Positions 15,126-28,038 of a stretch of DNA of 64,000 bases are shown in pieces (the first letter of the stretch is position 1; each line of letters opens with the position of its first letter). This stretch comes from Papaver somniferum (taxonomy: Eukaryota; Streptophyta; Magnoliopsida; Ranunculales; Papaveraceae): NCBI RefSeq assembly GCF_003573695.1, contig NC_039359.1, positions 87,400,566-87,464,565 on the forward strand, written 5' to 3'. A model generated the notes under the pieces. It saw only the letters and a list, made by a program, of their open reading frames with translations, made no database searches and was not told the DNA's origin. The position numbers were made by a program, and so were the translations under genes.

Positions 15126-15424
15126 CCACACGTAGCAACATGCTACACGTTTTCGACGAAAACACTCGAGACATCAAAACGTGCCATAAACTGGGGGATG
15201 CTTATCAAGGTATTGGTCTGGCGGTTTACAGCGTGCGACGTACACTACGCCCGTTACAGGAAAGTTTCATAAGGGTGAGGCGGTTAGAAAATATAAGAAG
15301 TAATGGTGAAACGTTTCCTTCATTATGGAGACATCAATTCCAGGTGTTACCCATTACCATTTTCTTCCATTTACTCAACCGTTTCCACTTTTTACGAGAC
15401 CATGGTACGTTTCTTTGCGACTTG

Positions 15425-15434
15425 TATAAATAGG
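15425..15434 (+). promoter_or_regulatory. Putative LTR TATA box
   Basis: TATAAATAGG about 370 bp before the LTR end, the usual distance for the promoter of a plant LTR retroelement. Activity is inferred only. Confidence 0.55.
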
Positions 15435-16464
15435 TCTCACCTATTTCCACCAAAGACAAGTTTTTGGTCAGGAGAATACAACACTCAGAAATCACTTGTT
15501 AGCTTTCCCATCTGTTAGCTTTCCACTTTCTGATACAAGTCGTCAAACAACTACTCTTCCCGAATCAACTATTCGGGTCTCAACACTCTCTTCGCTTCCC
15601 TCCCTAGACCAACCCTTTTCCTCCACTTTGTGACCGAAGCAAGTCTGGAACGGTCATTTCTTGGTTTAGGCCGGATTTATACAGATTGATCTCTCGAATC
15701 AAAGTACTCCCTTGCAGTACAAGGTTTAGGGTTTAAACTCGTTTCTCACCCACACACTCGAAATTGCCGAAATCAGCATAAACTGTTTTCACCCTCAAAT
15801 AACTTGATAATTTTATTGTGTTTTCTAATATCCTTTAGCAACAATTATACTCTAAGAAACGCTACCCCTGTAAAAGCTATGAATCATAAGCTTAATACTT
15901 TATCTAAATTTTTAATTGATCCAGAAATCGATTTTTTCACTTGGTCAAAACTGGTGTCAATCAGTTCATATGTTCCCTTTAGGACATAATCTTCATACGT
16001 ACTCTCCATAAATTTTTAAAAGAAGCTCATAGAGCTAAAATCAGAAACAGTTTCTTCAAAAATAAATCTGGAAATTCCAGATTTTTTTGTTTTTGTGAAG
16101 TTTTAGAGACATAATAACAATGAGAGCTCCTTAACAACTGGGTTGTAGATATTAAAATATATACATTTAATTAATGATGTTTGTACATGGCCACCAATGT
16201 TGTGGATTATTTTGTTGAATTGGTTCATGAAGAAGGTGTCAAAAATGAGTTACAAACCCCTATGTTGGAAAACAAAAAAATAAATAGAAATAGACCATGC
16301 TATGTTATTAAGTTTGGTAAGAAATACAAATACTAGAAGTTGAAAACTTCTCTTTTTAAGACCCTCAATTAACTTTAACTTACATTTATTACTTCAAATT
16401 TGTTAGTTGAATTGAAGTTTTAAACCACTAAAATAAATACAAGTAGATATTACGTTATTGTCTT

Positions 16465-16827
16465 TGTTTGCACAAACATACCAGAGTTTCTCACACCTTA
16501 TCATAGAGAACATTATCACTTACGTGATTCTAGAGGAAGAAGTAAACATCCAAAAGGTGTGATGGAATCATTCAGTTATAAGAACTCATCTTTAACGGTA
16601 TTGAACGTTATTTTAGAGTATTGAAGACTCGGTTTTTTTTGTCGAAATGCATGCCAAATTATCCACTTCGAATGCAACAAATCATACCCATTACTTGTAA
16701 TTTACACTACTTTATTCGTTTGAATTCGAGGAATGATAAATTATATAGTGTGTACATGAAAAAAGATCTTACAGTAGACGGCGAAGAAACAAAAGTGTTG
16801 ATCATGAAATCAAACAATTTACTTTGA
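16465..16827 (+). pseudogene. PIF/Harbinger transposase C-terminal relic (copy 1)
   Basis: Translating in pieces gives IPEFLTPYHREHYHLRDSRG, then, after a frame change, a part reading KTRFFLSKCMPNYPL followed by a HYFIRLN block. This follows the order of the plant Harbinger DDE domain C-terminus: AP(Y) ... R..HSS.RN..ER.FG.LK.RF.iL ... YP ... lHNFIR. Several stops and frameshifts are present. The same relic occurs at 22104-22460 in duplication copy 2, so decay began before the duplication. Earlier parts of the same gene may extend upstream to about 15,850 but are not readable. Confidence 0.65.
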
Positions 16828-16934
16828 TGTAAGGAAAAGAAATATTTAGTTGATGAACATCGTAAGAGTTATTGTAGCAGTGATAATATGACTCTTTCAT
16901 CGCCAGTGCCGACATCAACGCCAACGTGTTTAAA

Positions 16935-18640
16935 TTTATTTATTTTTTGCTAAGAAAAAGAGATCTTATTCAAGGAAAACAATTACATGTTTTGAGAAAT
17001 GAAATGAGAGATATTGCTCATCCGTTCTCATAAACGTTATGTCTTCTACAATGTTTGGAAGCAGCATCAGCCTAAGGTATATAATCTCTTCAAAAAATGG
17101 AAAATGAATTTAAAAGAAAATTAAAAGAATCTAAATAGATATTGCTAAACCAGGATAATGGATTATTATTTTTCTTAATAAAATTAACTGCCTTTTGGGA
17201 ATCACTGCAGAGGCACATCATTCTATGTTATTTCTTTTTATCCAACGTATCTCTTCATATATATCAAGGCATTTAGCTTCTTCAGGAGTTCGGGCTACTC
17301 CTCCAGCAAGCTTACATCCTTAAAAGGTTGTTGTTTTAATAGTAAGAATGAGACCCAAACCAGTAGCTTTAGTGTTTTCATCAAAGAAAGCATCATAATA
17401 CAAAATATAACAATTATTAATAAGATCATTAAAGGCTTTAATGTTTTCATCAAAGAAAGCATCATAATACAAAATATAACAATTATTAATAAGATCATTA
17501 AAGATGGGAGCAGTATGAGTAGTGTCAGGATTAATGATATGTATAGGGAGAGAGTCATTCTGGTGTTCAAGGTCCATCATGAATCTCACAGCCAAATTAA
17601 AAGTGTTAGTTGGAACTAATTTTTTTTTTTTGAAACATTTGTTTCTCCATATGCACCATGCCACTGTGAAGACAGTCTGTTGAGAATGAGAATTGTTGTT
17701 TATATTCAACCACTTGATAATCCAGCCTTTGATAGAGATGTTAGAGTCAGAATCACACAGAATAGCTTGGTTCACTGGAAAAGAAGACCAGCCAGCTTTA
17801 GCGTAAGGACAATGTAAGATCAGATGTTTTGTAGTTTCAAGGGAATTAATCGTTATCACATGTGCAACAGGGTTCTTGAAAATTTAAGTACCGGTTCAGC
17901 TTAGACCTGATGTCTAAAATATTTTCAAAACATTTCCAAATGAAAATTAAGATGAACTTTAGGTAAAACAAGTAGGTTCCATAGGGTTTGTAAGTAGCCT
18001 GAGATGCATTGGGGTTTTGAATATGATGAGTTTCACATGCTAAGAGATTGTAAGAATTCTTGATGGAAGAAATACCTTTATTGGAGTGACGCCAGATAAG
18101 TTTGTCTTCTCCAACTAGAGGAATCCTAATGTTAAGAATTTTCCGAGTATTATCAGTTGTGAAGAAAGAATAGATAAAATCCGTTTTCCAATTCTTCATG
18201 TCGGGATCTATGAAGTCAGAGACTGACATTTTAGGGTTGGGAACCTGCTTACATACAGTTAAAGACGCATTGGATATCTAGATATCATTGAATGCATTTT
18301 TTTTTCCTATTCCTAACTTTCAAAGTGGCTTTGTCTTTTGTGATGTCTAGACCTAAAAAAATACTTCTGCAAATTTAAGAGGAATCATACAAATTCTTGT
18401 AACGCAACGGATAAGTGTTTTTGAAATATTTGCATTTAAGAATCCTGACCCAAAAGTTATTGGGAGAGTGAACAAGATTCAAAGCAAACTTAGAAAGCAA
18501 AGTATGATAAAATTTTCTCAAAATTTTAAAACCAAAACCCTTTGATGCTTATGATAACAAATTTTGTTCCAATTTCTCATGTATGTACCACTAGGAGAGG
18601 ATTTGCCCCGGCAAAAGTCTCTTTGGGATTTCTCCTTTTT
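16935..18640 (-). pseudogene. LINE remnant: RT C-terminus, zf-RVT and RNase H (copy 1)
   Basis: Read on the - strand, the order is a degenerate end of the reverse transcriptase (KGFGFKILRKFYHTLLSKFA...), a zinc-binding RT domain (frame 18229-17846, ending CTCDND, then TTKHLILHCPYAKAGW and a later WCIWRNKC), and an RNase H-like part (YYDAFFDENTKATGLGLIL). The 3' end at about 16935 has the aataagatct-type LINE tail. Stops and frameshifts separate the blocks, so it is dead. A 69-bp piece coding NNCYILYYDAFFDEN is tandemly duplicated at 17373-17510 in this copy only. Confidence 0.8.
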
Positions 18641-18680
18641 TTTTTTTTTTGAATAATCTCATCAGGGATTAAGAATGTAA

Positions 18681-19141
18681 GGGAAACTCCTATGGATGAA
18701 ATTACCATCCACAAGTTTCTGAGGGTCCACAAGATGTGGACTAAAAAATGCTACTATGGGGAGTTTTATTATCCACAAAACAATGAAGTCCATTAGGTAC
18801 TCCGTGAATTTGAGGATATATCTATGGATAGTCCATCCGGTCACTTAATGACCAGACATGATTTTTTTTTAGTTTTTTACCTCATCCAGTCGTTTGATGG
18901 CCGGATATGCTTGTTTCCAGTTTTCACTTTTCTTTGGGAGGACCCACACGCAAACGAAATTTGGATTTTTGTTTAATAAAATAATATTAAATTAGAATCA
19001 TGTGGGGTCTACTATTAAATTTATGGATATTAACTTAAAATTCCAAGTAGAAAAGATCTCCACAGATATCTGACTCTCCATATATGTAGGGATTATCTTA
19101 AAGATATGGATGATTGAACATCCATATCATAGGAGTTTCCC
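18681..19141. mobile_element. Tourist-like MITE (copy 1), 461 bp
   Basis: Ends GGGAAACTCCTATG and its complement, flanked by TAA on both sides (18678-18680 and 19142-19144). TAA is the target duplication of PIF/Harbinger-type MITEs. The counterpart in copy 2 is 24198-24974, enlarged by a nested insertion. No coding capacity. Confidence 0.82.
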
Positions 19142-19625
19142 TAATCATGTGATAAATTAGAGATGATTTCAGAATATGTTGGATCATATTCATAATGGAT
19201 CTACCCGCCTGAATAAGTTGTCTTCCTTTCCATTTAATGACTCTTTTGTCAAAGTGAAAAAATAAATGTTCAAAAAACTTAATCGTAGATTTATCAACGT
19301 AAAAAGGAATACGTACCTGGGTATTTATCTTTAAGGTCAATTTTCTTGACCTTAACGAATATGGAGGGGGGGGGGGAATACAAAAAGGTAGAAACCAACG
19401 CTTTTAAACTTAGTATCTATCATTATGTTTATGTGAAGACACGGTTGTGTAAGTCGGAATTAGCGAGCACGAATCTTCTTCGAACTAGAAGAAGTTTCAG
19501 AATAAGTAAACATATTTATTCCATCGGATTACAATTTATAACTGGTTTAGACTTTCATACCAAACACCAATGTTGCTAATAGTGTGCACATCTACTTGGG
19601 GATGTACCAATCCGATAGAAAGGGA

Positions 19626-20147
19626 TATTTTGTTTTACATGGATTTTGGTTCACCCCTAGTAAATTACGTATCTTAATGAAGAGGCTGGTGATTACATGA
19701 TCAAAACATCACCTTCTACAGAACCAAGGGTATTAGGAGTATGGAATCAAGAGTTGGAGGCTGTTAAATATCTAATGACAAATGATTTCATTGTCCTTAG
19801 AGCAGGTCCTGACTTTTGGTCAACCGAGATTCTAGATGGTTTGGACACAGATATGAACCAAACAAGATCCTTAGCAATAAGATACTTTGGTATTGATGAT
19901 TTTATGGTGAATCTTACTCATATGGACTCCAGTCTATCATCCAAGTTTAACCAGAAGCTTGAACAGCTTGAACAAAAGAAGAATAATGATGCAAAAGCAA
20001 TCGCTAGACTTAAACTTGCCTTATTCTTCATCGTCGCCCTCAATGATAGCGGTAAACTTGAATGAAAATGGTACAAGTTTGATGATGAAGAAAAGCGTCT
20101 GATGGGTTATGAGTTCAACGAATACGAGTGTGGTGGGAGTATTCTAT
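19626..20147. other. Unique spacer between the two duplication copies
   Basis: About 0.5 kb not shared by the two copies. It contains the 122-codon open frame at 19697-20065 described separately. Confidence 0.55.
19697..20065 (+). CDS. Unrecognised 122-aa open frame
   Basis: Starts ATG at 19697 and predicts a soluble, slightly acidic protein with WNQELEAVKYLMTNDF near the start and a coiled-coil-like stretch near the C-terminus (FNQKLEQLEQKKNNDAKAIA). No family is recognised. A related-looking frame continues past the stop (KWYKFDDEEKRLMGYEFNEYE), suggesting a longer ancestral protein cut by a stop near 20063. It lies in the unique spacer between the two duplicated blocks. It may be a gene fragment; expression is unknown. 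Confidence 0.35.
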   Translation: MIKTSPSTEPRVLGVWNQELEAVKYLMTNDFIVLRAGPDFWSTEILDGLDTDMNQTRSLAIRYFGIDDFMVNLTHMDSSLSSKFNQKLEQLEQKKNNDAKAIARLKLALFFIVALNDSGKLE

Positions 20148-20763
20148 AAAGCTCACATATATTCCATACAATGATTAATCAACAAAAAAAACAATCAAAG
20201 GGTAAAACTGCCGTAACCCAAAGGTCAAAAGCTAGTTTATGATCACATCTATCAATAACAATTTTTAAAAATCTGAAACACAAATATAAAAATGATAATT
20301 CTTGGAAACTACATACGTGGTGCACATTCAATACCAATATACTTAGGATCGAGATATATAATTCAAATCATTATTTTGAATACCAAACATGCTCTTTGTG
20401 ATTACATTTTTAACCTATATATTCTTTTGCATGCCTTTTTGGTCGCTCCCAAAACAATAAAAATGCCACTCAGTAATTCAAAAACAATACATATGTTTAT
20501 TACTTTGTATTCCTATAATATTATGTTGAAATAAAGTACAGTAGAAGAATATTGAATCAATCTTTCATACAACTTAACATCGGGTTCATCACCAAATGAA
20601 AACAAAACGTAAAACTTACATATGGTATGTGCTTCATCTATTTAGCTAGCTAGAGTTCGAACTAATTTGACAAAAAGATAAAAACATATGTTTTGGTGAT
20701 TGGTGGAGGACTCAACAAGTGATATATAAGGGTAATTTCCCCTTTCTGTTTCTGGCTCCCAAA

Positions 20764-20801
<38 letters not shown>

Positions 20802-22103
20802 TTCCACACGACGTTTGATTTTTGAGAAGTTCACTTGAAAAGTTCAGCATATCTTAAACTATCTATACATCCGGTCAAAATTGTCATTTAACGATTTGAA
20901 AATATTACTTTGTCAAAAAGAAAAAAATTATATCATGAGACATTGTGTTTTTAAGAAATATTTGCGTAATTAATTTAATTTTAATGCACATATATATTAG
21001 ATCGTTAGAAGCCGGAATGAAAATTAACAACGTTCAAACGATCAATTTCTGAATAAAAACAACCATCTAAAACTTAGATATGAAAACTTGTCAATATATG
21101 GATGATCTCATTCATAGATTGCATAAAAGAAACAGATATTAATAACTCTACTTTTAATCCAATATTCATGTTATATTCGTTCATATTCCTTGGATTACAA
21201 ATAAACATTTTTTCCTTAATTCATATTTCTTTAATACTAAGCCATAGATTCTAACAGTAATTGTTGACTTCAAAACCTTCTAAACTAACCATACCTATAT
21301 TGAAATCTTGTAAACGTGGGATTAAATCAGTTTTTGATACTCACCTTTAGTTAGAACTTCAACTTTGCATAAATATTTTCATACAACAATATTTAGCCCA
21401 TGGATTTTCTTCTTCGTATAATACTTGATAATGTTCTTGTGTTTTCTAATATCCTTTAGCAACAATTATACTCTAAGAAACCATACCCCTCTCAAAGCTA
21501 TAAATCATAAGCTTAATACTTTATCTAAATTTTCAATTGATCCAGAAATCGATTTTTTCACTTGGTCAAACCTGGTGTAATCAGTTCATATGTTCCCTTG
21601 AGGACATAATCTTCATATGTACTCTCCATAAACTTTTAAAAAACGTTTATAGAGCTAAAATCAGAAACAGTTTCTTCAAAAATAAATCTGGAAATTCCAG
21701 ATTTTTTTGTTTTTGTGAAGTTTTAGAGACATAATAACAATGAAAGCTCCTTAACAACTGGGTTGCAGATATTAAAATATATACATTTAGGTAATGATGT
21801 TTGTACATGGCCACCAATGTTGTGGATTATTTTTTTGAATTGGGTCATGAAGAAGGTGTCAAAAATGAGTTACAAACCCTTATGTCGAAAAACAAAAAAC
21901 GAATAGAAACAGACAATGCTATATTATTAAGTTTGGTAAGAAATACAAATATTGGAAGTTGAAAACTTCTCTTTTTAAGACCCATATAATAAAACCTCAA
22001 TTAACTTTAACTTACATTTATTATTTCAAATTTGTTAGTTGAATTGAAGTTTTAAACTACTAATATAAATACAAGAAGATATTACGTTATTGTCTCTGTT
22101 TGC

Positions 22104-22460
22104 ACAAACATACCAGAGTTTCTCACACCTTATGATAGAGAACATTATCACTTACGTGATTCTAGAGGAAGAAGTAGACATCTAAAAGGTGTGATGGAAT
22201 CATTCAGTCATAAGAACTCATCTTTACATAACGATATTGAACATTATTTTAGAGTATTGAAGACTTGGTTTTCTTTGTTGAAATGCATGCCAAATTATCC
22301 ACTTCAAATGCAATGAATCGTACCCATTACTTGTACCTTACACCATTTTATTCGTTTGAATTTGAGGAATGGTAAATTGTATATATGGTGAGTACATGGC
22401 AAAAGATCTTACAGTAGACGGCGAAGAAAGAAAAGTGTTGGTGAAGAAATCCAACAATTA
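22104..22460 (+). pseudogene. PIF/Harbinger transposase C-terminal relic (copy 2)
   Basis: Same order of blocks as 16465-16827 (caaacataccagagtttctc at the start), with its own extra changes and stops. It confirms that the relic was already present in the ancestral segment. Confidence 0.6.
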
Positions 22461-22572
22461 ACGTTGATGTAAGGGAAAGAGATATTGAGTCGATGAACAT
22501 CGTAAGAGTTGTTGTAGCAGAGAGAATATGACTCTGTCATCACCAGTGTCGACATCAACGCCAACGTGTTTA

Positions 22573-24185
22573 AATTTATTTCTTTTTTTCTAAGAAAAAG
22601 AGATCTTATTCAAGGAAAATAATTACATGTTTTAAGAAATAATAAAATGAGATATATTGCTCATATGTTCTCATAAACCTCGTGTCTTCTACAATGTTTG
22701 GATGCAACATCAGCCTAAGGTATATAATCTCTTCTGAATTTAAAAAAAAATTAAAATAATCTAGATAGATATTGCTAAACCATGATAATGGATTATTATT
22801 GTTCTTAATAAAATTAACTGCTTTTTGGGAATCACTACAGTGGCACATCATTCTATATTATTTCTTTTTATCCACCGTATCTCTTCATATATATCAAGGC
22901 ATTCAACTTCTTCAAGAGTTCGTGATACTCTTCCAGCAAGCTTACATCATTAAAAGGTTGTTGTTTTAATAGTAAGAATGAGACCCAGACTAGTAACTTT
23001 AGTGTTTTCATCAAAGAAAGCATCATAATACAAAATATAACAATTATTATTAAGATCATTAAAGATGGGAGCAGTATGAGTAGTGTCAGGATTAATGATA
23101 TGTATAGGGAGAGAATCATTCTGGTGTTCAAGGTCCATCATGAATCTCACAACCAAATTAAAAGTGTTAGCTGAAACTACATTTTTTTTTTGAAACATCT
23201 GTTTCTATATATGCACCATGCCACTGTGAAGACAGCCTATTGAGAATGAGAATTGTTATTTTTATTCAACCACTTGATAATCCAGTCTTTGATAGAGATG
23301 TTAGAGTCAGAATCACACAGAATAGCTTGGTTCACTGGAAAAGAAGACCAACCAGATTTAGCGTAAGGACAATGTAAGATCAGGTGTTTTGTAGCTTCAA
23401 GGGAATTAATCGTTATCACATGTGTAACAAGGTTCCTGGAAATTTAGGTACCGGTTCAGCTTATACCTGGTACCTAAAATATTTTCAAAGCATTTCCAAA
23501 TGAAAATTAAGATGGACTTTAGGTAAAACAAGTAGGCTCCATTGGGTTTGTAAGTAGCCTGAGATGCATTGGGGTTTTGAATATGATGAGTTTCACATGC
23601 TAAGAGCTTGTAAGAATTCTTGATGGAAGAAATACCTTTATTGGAGTGAGGCCAGATAAGTTTGTCTTCTCCAACTAGAGGAATCCTAATGTTAAGGATT
23701 TTCCGAGTATTATCAGTTGTGAAGAAAGAATCGATAAAATCCGCTTTCCAATTCTTCATGTCGGGATCTATGAAGTCAGAGACTGACATTTTAGGGTTGG
23801 GAACCTGCTTACAGACAGGTAAAGAGGCATTGGATATCTAGCTATCATTTAATGCATATATCTTTTGCCCATTCCTAACCTTTAAAGTGGCTTTGTCTTT
23901 TGTGATGTCTAGACCTAAAAAAATGCTTTTCCAAATTTAAGAGGAATCATACAAATTCTTGTAACGCAACAGATAAGTGTTTTTGAAATATTTGCATTTA
24001 TGAATCCTGACCCAAAGGTTATTGGGAGAGTGAACAAGATTCAAAGCAAACTTAGAAAGCAAAGTATGATAAAAAAAAAATCAAAATTTTAAAACCAAAA
24101 CCCTTTGATGCTTATGAGAAGAAATTTTGCTCCAATTTCTCATGTATATACCACTAGGAGAGGATTTGCCCCACCAAAAGTCTCT
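22573..24185 (-). pseudogene. LINE remnant (copy 2)
   Basis: Minus-strand blocks match copy 1: zf-RVT frame 23789-23406, ATKHLILHCPYAKSGW at 23419-23237, RNase H-like YYDAFFDENTKVTSLGLIL at 23198-22950, and an RNase H tail with CHCSDSQKAVNFIKNNNNPL near 22850. It lacks the 69-bp internal duplication seen in copy 1. Broken by several frameshifts. Confidence 0.8.
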
Positions 24186-24197
24186 TTAAGAATGTAA

Positions 24198-24974
24198 GGG
24201 TAACTCCTATGGATGAAAAAACCATCCACAAGTTTCTGAAGGTCTACAAGATGTGGACTAAAAAAGACTACTATGGGGAATTTTATTATCCATAAAACAA
24301 TGAAGTCCATTAGGTACTCCGTTATTTTGAGGATATCTCTATGGATAGTCCATCCGGTCACTTAATCACCAGACATGATTTTTTTATAGTTTTTTACTTC
24401 ATCCGGTCGTTTGATGGCCAGATGTGCTTGTTTCCAGTTTTCACTTTTCTTTGGGCGGACCCACACGCAGACGAAATTTGGGTTTTTGTTTAATAAAATA
24501 ATATTAAATTAGATATATGTGGGGTCTACTATTAAATTTATGGATATTAACTTAAAATTCAGGGGTAATTTGCGTTACCTCCCCTGGAGAAGATCATAAT
24601 TTGAGTTACCTCCCCTACAGAACAAATATTAGTAAAACCTCCTCTCGTCACTTTTTCCATCCAAACCCGGTTAGCTGAGTCAGCTGCTTCGTACAGCTGG
24701 ATGCTCTTAGGGGAGGTAACTCAAATTATGATCTTCTCTAGGGGAGGTAACTCAAATTATGATCTTCTCAGCTAACCGGGTTTGGATGGAAAAAGTGACG
24801 AGAGGAGGTTTTACTAATATTTGTTCTGTAGGGGAGGTAACTCAAATTATGATCTTCTCCAGGAGAGGTAACGCAAATTAACCCTAAAATTCATAATGGA
24901 ATAGATCTCCACAAATATCTGACTCTCCGTATATATAGGGATTATCTCAAAGATATGGATCATAGGAGTTTCCC
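24198..24974. mobile_element. Tourist-like MITE (copy 2), interrupted
   Basis: Same ends as 18681-19141 (GGGTAACTCCTATG at the left, flanked by TAA at 24195-24197; the right flank is now TGA). The fold-back element 24561-24885 is inserted in it. Confidence 0.78.
24561..24885. mobile_element. Fold-back element with 119-bp arms
   Basis: The left arm, 24561-24679, is the near-perfect inverted complement of 24767-24885, with an 87-bp spacer. The arms start AGGGGTAATTTGCG. The target aaaattc is duplicated at 24554-24560 and 24886-24892, and the empty site is seen in copy 1 at about 19037-19043. Inside, the phrase aggggaggtaactcaaatt occurs four times in total, so the arms and spacer are built from the same motif. 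Transcription would give a stem of about 119 bp. Confidence 0.92.
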
Positions 24975-25471
24975 TGATCATATGATAAATTGGAGATGAT
25001 TTCAGAATATGTTGGATCATATTCATAGTGGATCTACCCGCTTGAATAAGTTGTCTTCTTTTCCATCTAATGACTCTTTTGTCAAAGTGAAAAAATAAGT
25101 GTTCAAAAAATTTAATCATAGATTATCAATGTAAAAAGAAATACGTACTCGGGTATTTAACTTTAAGGTCAATTTTCTTGACCTTAATGAATATGGGAGA
25201 AAAAATACAAAAAAGTAGAAATCAACGCATTTAAACTTAGTATCTCTCATTATGTTTATGCAAAGACACAGTTGTGTAAATCGAAATTAGCGAACACGCA
25301 TCTTCTTCGAACTAGAAGAAATTTCAGAATAAGTAAACATATTTATTCCCTCGGATTACAATTTATTGGGTGCCCATCTTCTTTGGGATGTACCTATCCG
25401 ATAGAACGGAATATGCCAAATACCGGTAAAGTGGAAAAGAAAATAAATGAAAAGAAAAGTGTTTTTTTTTT

Positions 25472-27335
<1,864 letters not shown>

Positions 27336-28038
27336 CTTTAGAGGAGCCCCATGCTTGTGCTGAATAACCATTGAAGGTTTTGTATAGTACTCATATAAGA
27401 ACTTTGCTAGTTTGGGTGTTGCTTCGCCTTTCCTTGCAAGGGTGCAAGCTAAAAAGCCAGAACGTGTCCTTTGTAATTCTATTAGCGGCCTCCATATACT
27501 TGTTCTCTTCCGTAGTACTGACGAAAGGTTCATGAACAATACCTGTTGATATTAGAGGAGAAATGGGCAAGGAAATGTAACGACTTTGTTTATTTTTCAT
27601 GATTACAGTCTTTAATGAAGTGATCTTTGAGGGGTATTTTTCAGATGATCTGACTGTGATTTGGTTCACATATATCAATTTCAAATCCAAACATGGTCAG
27701 TGCTGGGATTCTTACCTAGTGGTTGTTCAGAATCGTTTCCTGCTTTTACATGGCCACAGTCTGGATAAATTCCAACCCCAAGATCTTTACTGAAAGATAA
27801 TAACTAAAATCCTTAAATTTATCAAAATTTATCACATGAATTTCTGCAGGATCAGTCAACTACCCATAAGACACCTTACTGGCACCTACTGCTAGATTAA
27901 TATATGTACAGTACAAAACTCTGCCAAATAATTTCAAGCATTTCCCTTACAAAATTTCAAACTACAGTACAAAACCGTGTCTGACACCTTCACCTACTGG
28001 CACTTTCTCCAATTTCTTTTGCTGTTTTTATATCTTGT

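Larger units (their letters stand above)
13039..15801 (+). mobile_element. Solo LTR, probably from a large-LTR Ty3/gypsy element
   Basis: The insertion begins TGTTGATGGTGG right after acttg (13034-13038) and is followed by acttg again at 15802-15806. The empty site in duplication copy 2 (near 21425) reads straight through. A CTCA that could be the true 3' end of the LTR lies at 15794-15797, leaving a few ambiguous bases. A good TATA box, TATAAATAGG, sits at 15425, about 370 bp before the 3' end, as expected for an LTR promoter. No internal region, primer-binding site or second LTR is present, so this is a solo LTR. It is clearly richer in G+C than its surroundings and mostly made of tandem repeats. 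Confidence 0.75.
11757..19625 (+). repeat. Segmental duplication, copy 1 (7.9 kb including a 2.8 kb insertion)
   Basis: From the phrase atattccatacaatgattaatc at 11757 to the block around 19600 (gggatgtaccaatccgatag), this segment aligns by eye with 20148-25415. It includes an AT microsatellite, a Harbinger transposase relic, a LINE remnant on the - strand and a MITE in the same order. Several unrelated elements are shared at identical positions, so this is a duplication of a genomic block rather than repeated insertion. Copy 1 alone has the solo LTR at 13039-15801 and a 69-bp internal duplication at about 17373-17510. Confidence 0.88.
20148..25415 (+). repeat. Segmental duplication, copy 2 (5.3 kb)
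   Basis: Direct copy of 11757-19625 without the solo LTR. It keeps the AT repeat (20766-20800), Harbinger relic (22104-22460), LINE remnant (22573-24185) and MITE (24198-24974). Alone it carries the fold-back element at 24561-24885. It ends about 60 bp before the ALKBH2 start codon. Confidence 0.88.
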
